Source of the DNA: Roridomyces roridus
Lineage: Eukaryota; Basidiomycota; Agaricomycetes; Agaricales; Mycenaceae
NCBI GenBank assembly: GCA_029378245.1
Contig: JARKIF010000001.1
Coordinates: 1,364,001-1,428,000, forward strand
Direction of reading: 5' to 3'
Length of the DNA stretch: 64,000 bases
Shown here: positions 36,534 through 46,639 of the stretch, piece by piece
How the letters are laid out: each line of letters starts with the position of its first letter
How positions within the stretch are numbered: the first letter of the stretch is position 1
The notes under the pieces: model-generated
The model's database searches: none
Seen by the model: the letters and a program-made list of their open reading frames with translations, nothing else
Told to the model about the DNA's origin: nothing
Position numbers and translations under genes: made by a program

Positions 36534-38144
36534 ATGCCTTTTCCATTTACCTTCAGCATAGCCGTCCCGGGCTTGAATCCCTTCTCCGCCCCCGCCGAGA
36601 CGCCTTCCTCACCCCAATCTGTGCCGGGTCCGTCGCAGTCCCCTGAAAAGGCCAGGGCGCGACCGACGCGACCTCGGAATATAAACGAGAGGCGTCCATC
36701 ACCCAGTCCATCACCTTCTGCCCCCGTGTCGCGGAAGCGAGGCTGGGACCCATCTCTCGCTGAACCCAGCCAGTCGTCTGCCACCTTCACATCCTCCAGC
36801 GGATACCTCGACACCCCGGCGAAATACCGCGAAATGGCTGGCAATCAATCCCGCGATGAATTTGAGTTGGAGGATATGACTACTACATCTGGATCAGGTG
36901 CCTTCTTTTTTTAATTGTTCATTTCCATGTGGCATTGGCATGCAAGAAATACCCTGTTCCAAGCTGCATCAAACGCGATGTCCGTGCTCGATAATGCAGC
37001 ATTCGCGCTTGGTTTTCGTCTGGATCACACGCGTCGATTCACGTGGGATCAGCGCGTAACGGTGTATAACAGCCAAACACTTGTTGATGCCGGTCCTATC
37101 TTTCCCTTGTTCCATCATCTGCTCCCCCGCTCTTTTATGGTTGCTAACATTCTCATTTTCATTTTCCCCAATGTAGATCTTCCCCCTCCCGCCAAGCGTC
37201 GTCGTGGTCTTGCTGGGTCCATCATATCCAGCGCAGTTGGTGCGGCCATGATTAGTGCGGCCGTCGGTCTGACGGTATACCGATTGTGCGTTGTCCAAAC
37301 CCTCTGCATTGTCTTGAATACTGACGTTTGCAGGTGGAGAGATCGTGGCAAGGACCCCGAGACTGAGGCCCTGCCACCTCCGCCGCCATACCAGCAAGGC
37401 GAATGGACACCACCATTACAACAACCACCCGTCGAAATCACTCCTCCCACTCCCATGATGACTCCGCGTCGTCGTAAAGTCAGACACAGCAACCCTGTCG
37501 CAACTGGGTCAAGACGGCACAACCAACGCGCCCGGCCGCGCGTTCACGCTGCCCGAGCATTTTCGCCTCAGGCTCCTGGTGCCATGTCCCCGTCGAACCC
37601 GCTGCTTAGTCCCGAACCCACTGAGACTCACGACCCTGTGGCCGTCGAGGATCAGATGGACTGGATGGGGGAACAACTGTCCATGCTCATTCAGGAGGGC
37701 CAGAAAGCTCTCGGGCGTGAGATTGTCGTCCAGAGCGATGCGCGGGAAGATGAGGTCGACGACGGAAGTGGTGCATGGGAGGAAGAAGAGGGTGGCTATG
37801 ACCAAGAATTCGGCGGAGCAGGACCTTCGAGACATCGGGGCTCCGTTTCGCGTTCTTCGTCTCCTCGCCGCATAAAGCGGCCGCGGAATCTCACCCTCGC
37901 TCCCCCATCGTACACCTCACGGACCCCCTCTGCGTCTCCGCATGACACGCGTTTTGAGTTTGTTTCGGCATCTCTCCCTTCATCGACAGGAGCTCGGTGG
38001 AACGCGCCGACAGATCGGGGCATGTCTGCGGAGTTTGAGGGGAGGAGGACCAAGCGGGAGGAGGAGACGTGGGAGAGTCCAGAATTGAAGGAGTCGATGG
38101 CTCGGGCTCGAGAGAGGTTGTTGGCCGCGAGGGGTGCTTCATGA
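36534..38144 (+). CDS. Predicted single-span membrane protein, basidiomycete-specific, unknown
   Basis: The ATG at 36534 opens MPFPFTFSIAVPGLNPF, then a disordered Pro/Ser-rich part. After an intron of about 270 bases (long for this window, near 36898-37174) comes LPPPAKRRRGLAGS and a hydrophobic helix SIISSAVGAAMISAAVGLTVYRLW, then an Arg-Asp-rich flank. The C-terminal half is hydrophilic with an acidic EDEVDDGSGAWEEEEGG stretch and ends in a helix. The basic KRRR just before the helix suggests that side faces the cytosol. It might be organelle-anchored. No family is recognised. Confidence 0.5.
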
Positions 38145-38495
38145 TACTTAACTTATTATGGGCCCTCACTCATTTTTTTATTCCGGTTACGGGATTATTT
38201 ACCTATCGTTTCTTGCATACATACCACAGCAATACCTATTCAACCGCATATCCAGTAGATAGTTGTACGATAAATTTGAGGATGCATTTTGGAGCATGAT
38301 TTCGCAGTCGCCGTCACATGTTATTGGCTTTTGCCTTTCCACCACGAATACATACTAGCATCGTCAGTTAGCTACACTGAGACTACCCCTGTATCAGGCT
38401 CGGTCGCTTCCAGGACGTTTGCGAGAGGCGTTGACATGCACAGAGTAACGATACTTCAGCTCATCCAATGTGCTCAATGAAGCAGAGCGGCGCAG
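38145..38495. other. Intergenic region with a trace of the IVY1-like gene
   Basis: The only recognised content is 38397-38430, a 34-base exact copy of coding sequence from the IVY1-like gene (20741-20774). Weak similarity continues about 10 bases to the left. No complete gene is seen. Confidence 0.6.
38397..38430 (+). repeat. 34-base exact copy of IVY1-like coding sequence
   Basis: It matches the reverse complement of 20741-20774 without mismatch and, in the right frame, would encode GSVASRTFARG as the gene does. It lies about 65 bases beyond the probable end of caspase-like copy B, in the orientation expected if gene and neighbour were duplicated together. Confidence 0.85.
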
Positions 38496-39788
38496 TCACG
38501 GTATAGGTGTTACTGCCAAGCTTGCAGTCTACAAAAATGCGAGTGAATAATCTGAATGGTGAGACGGTGTTGACATACAAAATCCATATTGGAGATTGAG
38601 ACCGGCAGTGTTGCTCTTGAACGGAGGGCAATGAGAGCCTCTAGTATCGCAGGCTTGATTGTTTTGATACATGCACAGACACGTAGCAGTTGAAAGTCAA
38701 TTGGGGGTTGCCCCGCTTGCTTCCACGCGGTCGCGAGCCAACGGAGTGACTCTAGGAAACGCGATCCCCTAAATCCTATCTCATCATTCCCGACAGTCCT
38801 GTCAAGCCGAAGCACATTATCGAACGCAGCGAGGGTGTATGTGTCACAAAGAAGGGTATAATCCTCTTTGGAAGCATGCACCACGGTCTGCAGGAGTGCC
38901 TCGGGGATGAGCAGACTACCGCTCTTGAAGGTGTGGGTCATCGTGAGCAGACCACTGATGCGGAGGAACAGGTAGACCGCAAATATGCACTCCCGCCGGT
39001 GAGCCAGGATAGCCGACATTGAGTGCATGGCCTTGGTGTCTTTACCGTCGCGCATCAGTGTTCGGATCGTGCGGTCAATTGGGAGACTTTTGGCGGGCGA
39101 GGGCGGAAAGCAGTCATACAGACGAAGAGCTTCGATCAAATCATTGCCATCACCCAGGCTCCGCAGTTGAAACAATGAAAGCCTCGAAGTTCTCCATAAG
39201 GGCAGCGTCTGACCTCGAATGGAGGCCGCCAGTGCGAGGGACTCGGGGAATCGACTTGAGCAACAATGGGACTCCCAAGATTTTATCCTCCAACAGTGAG
39301 GAATGGGATGGAGGTGACGCGGGCCACTCGAAGCAGGCATTGTCCCAGATGATAACTTGCCTGGCAGTGGCCGGCTGGAGTCTGTCGGCAACTTGGCGGG
39401 GTGTTATAAGAGTGTGATCCGTCATTTTGCCATGGGCAAATATGGCAATGAGCAACCGATGTTGAGGGTTCGCAAGGAGGTCTCGATCAGCATGTTGTAT
39501 CGCGCTCAGGAAGGCGTCTGCGCAGGAAGCATGGTGGGGGATTACCCGAACCTTTTCGGGAGGTGGGGCGGGGAGCAGGACACGTTCTGAGCACGGGTCG
39601 CCGAACAGTAATTTTCCATCGCTGTAGCCTCGATATTTCTCGAGAGGAACCATACTGTAGACTTCAAAATCGTCTTTTTCCGAGAAATAATGCAGAAAGG
39701 AGAGGTCTGCCAGTCCGTCCGTAAGTTCGTCGGTTCCGACCAGACAACGGACGTAAGTGCGTGGGGAAGAAGGTGAGATAGGGGTCAA
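38496..39788 (-). CDS. Caspase-like protein copy B, possibly disrupted
   Basis: It aligns with copy A (18.2-19.3 kb) throughout: FLHYFSEKDDFEVYSMVPLEK, the His-Gly motif IAIFAHG (His codon 39432-39434) and, unlike copy A, WDNACFEW with a candidate catalytic Cys (39333-39335). The HG then hydrophobic strand-D-x-A-C layout is that of clan CD peptidases (caspases, metacaspases, legumain). Two problems exist. No in-frame ATG precedes the homologous start, only TTG at 39786-39788. The frame also changes near 39,150, where copy A reads on; a 55-base intron with a weak GAG acceptor could repair it. The likely last exon ends at TGA 38496-38498 after a 50-base intron. Function unknown; proteolysis is inference. 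Confidence 0.5.
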
Positions 39789-40103
39789 GGCTCAATCAGA
39801 TTCACATGCTTCCCGTTATTTCACACGCACACCCTTGCAAGCAACTTGCAAGGCTTTCACCTCACCGCGACGCCATCCCCTTCATGATCTTGGCCCAAGT
39901 CTAGCATAAAGAGAGGAAAGTTCGACGCATTCCGTCCTGTGGTTAGAATGCACCTTCTCTGCAGGACGACAGGAAGGCGGTTTTTTACTCTCTGAGCGCA
40001 ACGGGGACCAACAGTGGCACGGATGAAATGTTGTACTTGGCTGGAGATCTCGAGACAACACTTGAATTACAGTCGAATTAACAATACATACTCTATAGTC
40101 CAT
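39789..40103. other. Intergenic region without recognised features
   Basis: It lies between the start of caspase-like copy B and the 3' end of CYS3. I see no gene, and no splice arrangement that supplies copy B with a clean ATG. Confidence 0.4.
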
Positions 40104-41550
40104 CTAGTTGTTACCAACAAGCACCGCAGCCTCTATGGCACTCAACGCGTCCTGTATTAGATCCTCTGAATCCTCAATACCGACACTCATCCTGACCAAC
40201 CCACCCGTAATCCCCCTCTCCTCCCTCTCCACCTCGGGAATCGAAGAGTGCGTCATCGTAGCAGGGTGCTCCGCGAGACTCTCCACGCCACCTAGACTCT
40301 CGGCCAGCGTGAAGATGTTGAGCGTCTCCAGGAACTTGAACGCCTGTGCTTGGTTGCGTAGTCTGAAGCTGACGATCCCGGAATATGGGAAATCGCCCGC
40401 TCCGTCGGGACCCACGCCAGGCAGACGCTTGATCCATCGTCGGGCATGGGGACTGAGACTGGCCCACGCGACAGCGTGCCGCGGGTGCGTCGACAGCCCT
40501 GGGTAAATCACCTCCTCCACTGCTGGGTGGTCCCGTAAGGTCTGTGCTAACAGCAAGGCAGACGACCCGGCAGCCTGCATACGCAATTGCAGCGTCTTGG
40601 CACCACGCTGGGCGAGGTAACAGTCAAATGCACTGGGCACAGCTCCGTGTGCATTTTGAAGGAATTGGAGCTTCTCGTGGACAGGGGAGAATGGCGGGAG
40701 GACGAGGGCGCCCATGCAGACGTCCGAGTGGCCATTGATGTATTTCGTTATGGAGTGCAGGACGATGTCGGCACCGGGGGTGGTGGTGCCGTCGGGAAGG
40801 TGGATGGGGAGGAGGGGTGAGGCGAAGTAGGGGGACATGAAGGTGTTGTCAACGAGGACCAAGGGACGCTTTGGAGGGTAGTTGAGGCTTGCAATCACAT
40901 CTGCGGGTTGCGAATATATTTCTGACAAGAGAGCCGATATCTCTGGCAGAGAAGGTAGGAGCAGTAGGGGGTTCGTGGGGGACTCTAACCAAATCAACTA
41001 GAGCTCATGTCAGTAAAAATTTTGAAAAAAAGGGGCAAGGGCGTACCTTGGTATTGGGTCTCAAGGCGGCTCGCACTTCTTCGGCGCTGCCTTCAGGGTT
41101 GACCCAACCGATTTGCAGCCCAGACAGGTCCTTGGCCACGCGCATCATGTACCGCCATGTGCCACCATAGACATCGTTAACAGCAATGGCATGAGCGTCC
41201 GAGCCCAAGGACTGAATAACAGTCGCAGTCGCTGCACTCCCCGACGCAAACGCTAGCGCCTCTGCTCCGCCGGTTTCTATCGAGGCAAGCATGGCCTCTA
41301 GCTGCGCCCTCGAGGGATTCTGGGAGCGAGTATATTCAAAGCCCAGATGGTTTCCGACGCCATTCTGCTTGAAGGTGGTGCTGAGGGATATGGGCGGTAT
41401 TACAGCGCCGGTTTCCGTGGATGGTTCGGACCCTACGTGGATTGCGCGAGTCCCGAAACCCCAAGACGTCTCTGGTTTCTTGTGGACGCCGTTGGAATGG
41501 CCGTTTGAGCCGTTGAGGTGAGATGAGGAGCCGTTTGTGAGACCAACCAT
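40104..41550 (-). CDS. CYS3: Cystathionine gamma-lyase
   Basis: A PLP enzyme that cleaves cystathionine to cysteine, 2-oxobutyrate and ammonia in transsulfuration. Two exons are joined at about 41,040-40,998. Visible marks are GFGTRAIHVG, the substrate-side YTRSQNPSRAQLE, FASGSAATATV, the PLP-binding Asp in LVDNTFMSPYF and the Schiff-base Lys in HSITKYINGHSD. The end contains ESLAEHPATMTH and LVRMSVGIED. A disordered N-terminus of about 25 residues (NGSSSHLNGSNGHSNG) precedes the enzyme. Start ATG 41548-41550. The related cystathionine gamma-synthase is possible but less likely from the HSITKYINGHSD block. Confidence 0.88.
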
Positions 41551-41804
41551 GGCTTTTCTTGAGAGGGGATGAGATTATGGGTGTAACAGGTCGGAGCTTG
41601 GCATGTTAAATAGTCGCTGTGGACCGTAGAGAGCATGGCGCAATTCTGAGGAATATCACGTGGATTGGGTCGAAGCTGACTACAGTCTTAAGGCTTTTGA
41701 AGTTTACCAAAGCTGACGCAGTATAGGAAGCTCCGTCTGGGTCAGCAATGGCGGCTCGGACACTGGACATCGGGCATATAAATTATATTATGCATCCACT
41801 GTAG

Positions 41805-42990
41805 CTACTGAATAATAATCATCCAAGCCAAAACAAAGTAGAAGAGCCTGGCAAGGTGCTTGAGACGGAATACGACGGTTCAACGCGGAGAAACTCACAG
41901 GAGAGGATACACCGCAAGGAGAATACGCTGCTGCTCTATTTTCGTGCCGTCGAGGAAATTGACAGATGCTACCGAGCATGAGTAAAGGTCCGAGAGATGG
42001 AGAAGGAAGGCGTACCCCATATGCACCACGCCCAGGCTAGCAGAGTGATCGGGGCTCGGACATAAATTATACGGACAAAGCAAGCCACGAAAGCGGCAAT
42101 GTCAAGAGGTGCTACGCAGTAGCCCAATACGCAAAGAGCCTGGAAGAACGTGCTGTGGATGGCGCAATTGTGAGCTGCTCGACGTGGCGATATGCGGAGA
42201 CAACGTACACTCTGCCTCCAAGAAGCTAGGTTTCTATCAGACAATGTGAATGTACAGAGAAAGGACGTCATACTTTAGCCTGGACGGCCACCACCAATGC
42301 ACCCACTGAGCAGATGACTATGACACTTGTGAAGATGTTCAGTGCTTGATCTCCCTTTGCCTGTCGAAAATCAGTACGGCAGAAAATGCCTCCAGCGCAG
42401 GCGTACCGTGAGGCTCATCATAATTGCAAGAAGAAGGCAAAGAATAAGAGGTCCCCATAGGTCCCAATCTCTGGCATTCCGTCAGCTGTTGACGAGAATG
42501 CATACGAGCGAGCGAACCGAAGAACTTCGCGCCCCGAAGCGCGAACAGGATACAAAACTTGGACAAGCTTGTTGTAAATGGAAAACAAGTCGCGTCCCTG
42601 TGGAAGGAATGAGTGTCAAGTCGCGTGCTTACCCCACACTTACAATCGTTACAGTAACAGGTTCATCCAAAGTGTCGCCACCAGCAAAGCTGAGCAGTCC
42701 TTGAGCAATGTTTCGCGCCACACAAACCGGGCGTACCGTCTCTCAACCTGTAAGCCCCCAACTGTCGACCTGACGGGCCGAGGTGCACCACTTCCAATAT
42801 TGCCCGACAGCGAAGGACTGGCTCTCCCGTTTCCAGAGGACGAAGGAGGAGCTAGTTGTTCTGGCTCCCTTGCGCGACCCTTGCCTTTACCACCCGGCAC
42901 CGGAGACGAGGGAATAGTGGGATGCGAGAAACCAGGGATGCTGTCCTCGTCAAGATCATCGTCGTCGTCTGCAGAGGAGCTTAGATTCAT
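41805..42990 (-). CDS. YIPF6-type Yip1-domain Golgi membrane protein
   Basis: The ATG at 42988-42990 opens an acidic, disordered cytosolic N-terminus (DDDDDLDEDSIPGFSHPT). After several introns come the DWDLWGPL motif and helices LILCLLLAIMMSLTA, NIFTSVIVICSVGALVVAVQAKLLGG, FFQALCVLGYCVAPLDIAAFV and the last helix LLAVYPLLLFYFVLAWMIII. The DLxGPL and GYC-APL motifs identify the Yip1 family, and the compact end with ASVNFLDGTKIEQQR is YIPF6-like. Such proteins bind Rab GTPases and shape ER-Golgi traffic. The stop is TAG at 41805-41807. Confidence 0.78.
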
Positions 42991-43168
42991 CCTAGAATTA
43001 TCGTGTTTAAGATACCAGCTTGGATAAACTGCGACTGGGCACTGAGAGGCGTTGGCGGGACAGGCATGCCAGCAACGCGAGCTGAGAGGGAGTGACGTGC
43101 TTAGTCATACGCTTGCGCGTCGCGACTTAGTTCTCGTCTTTCCTTCCACCACAACCACATCGACGACC

Positions 43169-44710
43169 ATGGTCTGTTTTCTCGCGTCTAATCCCGCAGG
43201 AAGCTCATACAACCCCAGGGAAACGCTCAACCCGGTGGAATGCCGCCTCCAGACGGCAGCCAGAACCCGCAGAACAACAAGGACAAGCCCAAGGACGAAA
43301 AGAAGAAGTGGGAGCCGCCCTTGCCAACTCGCGTCGGGAAGAAGAAGCGTCGCGGCCCCTCTGCGGCCTCCAAGCTACCCGCTGTCTACCCAACAACGCG
43401 CTGTCGTCTGAAACTGCTCAAGATGGAACGAATCAAGGACTACCTGCTTATGGAGGAGGAGTTTGTCCAGAACCAGGAGCGCCTCAAGCCCGAGGCCAGT
43501 CGGGAGGAGAAGAATGAGGAGGACCGGTCCAAGGTCGATGATCTCCGTGGCAGCCCTATGGCGGTTGGGACCATGGAGGAAATTATCGACGACGACCATG
43601 CTATCATCAGCACCGCGTCTGGGCCCGAGTACTATGTCTCCATAATGTCGTACGTCGACAAGGAGCTGCTGGAGCCCGGGTGCCAGGTCCTCCTGCATCA
43701 CAAGTCGCAGGCGATCGTTGGTGTCCTCGACGACGACGCAGATCCGCTCGTCAGTATCATGAAACTCGACAAGGCGCCCTCGGAGAGTTATGCCGACATT
43801 GGTGGTTTGGAACAGCAGATTCAGGAAATAAAGGTACGTATTCTTTCTGTCAGTCCTGCGGCAACTCTAACCCACGAACAGGAATCCGTCGAGCTTCCGT
43901 TAACACACCCCGAGCTGTACGAGGAGATGGGGATCAAGCCCCCGAAGGGTGTTATCCTTTACGGTGTCCCTGGAACGGGCAAGACCCTTCTCGCCAAGGC
44001 AGTCGCCAACCAAACCTCGGCTACTTTCCTGCGTGTTGTAGGTTCGGAGCTTATTCAGAAATATCTCGGAGATGGACCGAAACTGGTGCGCGAGATGTTT
44101 AGGGTGGCGGAGGAGCATGCGCCGAGTATCGTGTTCATTGACGAGATTGACGCCATTGGAACCAAACGGTAGGTATTCTTCATTCTTGGCTTTATCCTTA
44201 ATCTCAACGCTGGTCTAGATACGATTCTACGTCGAGTGGCGAGCGTGAAATCCAGCGTACCATGCTGGAACTGCTGAATCAGTTGGACGGTTTCGACACG
44301 CGCGGGGACGTGAAAGTGATCATGGCCACCAACAAGATTGAATCGCTCGACCCGGCACTCATTCGTCCCGGGCGTATCGACCGAAAGATCGAATTCCCGC
44401 TGCCCGACGTCAAGACGAAGCGGCATATCTTCAGGTTGCATACGTCACGCATGAGTTTGAACGACGACGTCGATTTGGAGGAGTTGGTCATGACAAAGGA
44501 TGACTTGTCTGGCGCCGACATCAAGGCGGTGTGTACCGAGGCCGGGTTGCTTGCTCTGCGGGAGAGGCGGATGCGGGTGAACAAGGCCGACTTTACTGCT
44601 GCTAGAGAAAAGGTACGATGGTTCGAGTCGGATGTGTATTTGTTCTAATCTCCTCCTTCCAGGTTCTTTATAGGAAGAATGAAGGCACGCCAGAGGGTCT
44701 TTACTTGTAG
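43169..44710 (+). CDS. RPT2: 26S proteasome regulatory ATPase RPT2
   Basis: A base ATPase that unfolds substrates and gates the 20S core. After the N-terminal [19 protein letters not shown] come the OB domain ([16 protein letters not shown]), Walker A GVPGTGKT (Val where most Rpt subunits have Pro and yeast Rpt2 has Ala), Walker [12 protein letters not shown], arginine-finger region [11 protein letters not shown] and the C-terminal HbYX motif LYL. The N-terminus is best read as ATG (43169-43171), intron 43172-43218, then [11 protein letters not shown], restoring the Met-Gly of myristoylated Rpt2. Further introns lie near 43834, 44172 and 44613. Confidence 0.95.
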
Positions 44711-44784
44711 TCTGTTTATGTCGTTGATAATTTGCATTCCTGTGTGAAAGACCTGCCTTTTCCGTCAAATCTTGATCTCATCTC

Positions 44785-45762
44785 ATGTCCTCCACTGCCA
44801 CTCAACATCCTGTCTTCTGGTTTGAAGATGGCTCTCTATCTATTCAAATCGAATCGACGATATTCAAGATTCACCGAACGCTGTTGAATCGACATTCACC
44901 ATTTCTATCTACGAACAACGATGACTTGCTCAAGATCGATTCCTCTCGAGGGGTGTCTGTGCGTGATTTCGAGATTCTGCTGGAGCACTTGTACCACGAC
45001 AAGTGAGTACGTGGGCGCGTCCATCTCTTGGTGATATTGAATCTTCCTGAGCCCACTCTCTCCGGACTCACCATTCCCTCGGATCGCCTCGGTCCTTCGC
45101 GTATCTGCTCCTGGGCAACTAGACTTCCCCAAGATACACGCTACCGCGACGCGTTATTTTATAAATCTATTCCCGAGTGGTCCCGCACCATTCTTGCACC
45201 CAGCGCATCTGGAAGAGGCGTTTGCACTGTCGACAACTCTCAATATAACATCAGTTGGTCGTTTCCGATGAATGCTGGTGAGCTGATAAGATTCGGATGA
45301 TAGGTCCAAAAGGGACTTTTGTATTCCCTTGTGACGTCGACGAATTTCGAGATGGAGGAGGCCAACGAGGCAAAAGTCTCCGATTCGACGCATCAGCTGC
45401 CGGTGTCCATAGATTCACCTTCAGACGCCCACAAACGAGTTCTCTCCTCGGCCGACGCCCAACGTTGTATGCGCCTCATGACCCACTTCATAGACCACTT
45501 TACTCCCATACTGTTTACCCCGCCGGCCACCCCGCACATGGCGTGCACAGATGTCTTTGCGGACACGTGGTTGAAATTCGTTATCCAGCCGGCTCTGGCG
45601 GATGACGGGGTGTACAAGCCGCTCGAGACGCTCGAGCGCCTCAAGGGGCTTGACTGGGCGGGCGCCGGGCTCTGTAGCACGTGTGTGGTGGAGAAAAATG
45701 CGGAATGGACCGAGGAGCAGGAGGTTGTGTGGAGATCTATGGATAAGTGGATTCAAGTGTGA
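44785..45762 (+). CDS. BTB/POZ-domain protein of an expanded Agaricomycete family
   Basis: The first exon encodes a BTB fold: HPVFWFEDGSLSIQIESTIFKIHRTLLNRHSPFL and a segment ending DFEILLEHLYHD. The second exon runs PLSPDSPFPRIASVLRVSA, then helices (FINLFPSGPAPFLHPAHLEEA). The last exon encodes TDVFADTWLKFVIQPALADDGVYKPLETL and a CSTCV motif, typical of the family as I recall it. Partners are unknown; such proteins could act as ubiquitin-ligase adaptors. The start is ATG 44785, only 74 bases after RPT2 ends on the same strand. Confidence 0.8.
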
Positions 45763-46639
45763 TTCATTTAGGTTTGACTCGTCGCACCAATCGCATGTTT
45801 CTGTCGTTGTTAACCCATTGACCAGCATACAGAATGAATACATTACAATCCCAATCTCATTTGCAAACCTCCGTTCAAGCCGTGTAGCTGTGTATCCCCA
45901 ATAACCACTTTAAATCTTGGAGATTCTATGCGATCAACACGAGCTTCGGAAACGGCCGCGCGGACCGCCCACACTTCGCACGTCAAGTCAAGTCAGTGGA
46001 CCCACAGAGTGCTGTAATGGTTAATACTGCCCAGTACCATCGCCCTGGCCAACCAGGTGTCTCATATCCTCGTTTTCTGGACTCAAATGTACGCAGAGTC
46101 CCAACCGACCTCAACCCTTGCCGTTTGGTACTGTGAGCGCCAACCATCATTCGTGTCGGGGCCGGGTAGAACCTTTTGTCCTTTTGTGTATAATGAAACT
46201 CGCAGTGAGTCCAATCGTTGCGCTCGACACGCGAATTACGACCGCTGTTTAGCCGACATGGATAAAAGAAGAAATTCCCTTATTATCCCTGCTGACTCAC
46301 GCCTTTGTTCCCTTTTACAGAAAACAACTACCCAGATGAAAATTCTCTGCACAAGTCAAGTTGCGACTTAGGGATGACTCGGGCGCATTGCAAGGGTGGC
46401 CGCCGTATTGTATATGCACTAAATGGACATCCCGCAGCTCAAACAAAAGTGATGAGCGGCGCCCACAGTAGCAAACGAGCACCACCAGAATGCTTTGAGT
46501 CGTGCATGACAACTTTTTACTGGCCCCACAACCGAACCGCAACATGGACCCGCCCTATAAAACGAAGGCCCAATTCTCCGGAGCCCGGCATCCATCCCTT
46601 CTCCCTTCAGCAGCTCAGCAGCTTCATCAGCGTTATAAC
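45763..46639. other. Intergenic region with the ABC gene promoter
   Basis: Apart from a TATA box at 46555-46562, this 877-base stretch shows only short frames without homology. Confidence 0.45.
46555..46562 (+). promoter_or_regulatory. TATA box of the ABC-like gene
   Basis: CTATAAAA lies about 80 bases before the ATG at 46640. It argues against using in-frame ATG 46544, which would precede the expected transcription start. Confidence 0.55.

Noticed and set aside
46506..46639. Earlier ATG codons for the ABC-like gene
   Set aside because: ATG 46506 is not in the gene's frame, and in-frame ATG 46544 lies upstream of the TATA box at 46555, so neither is likely to be in the mRNA as start.
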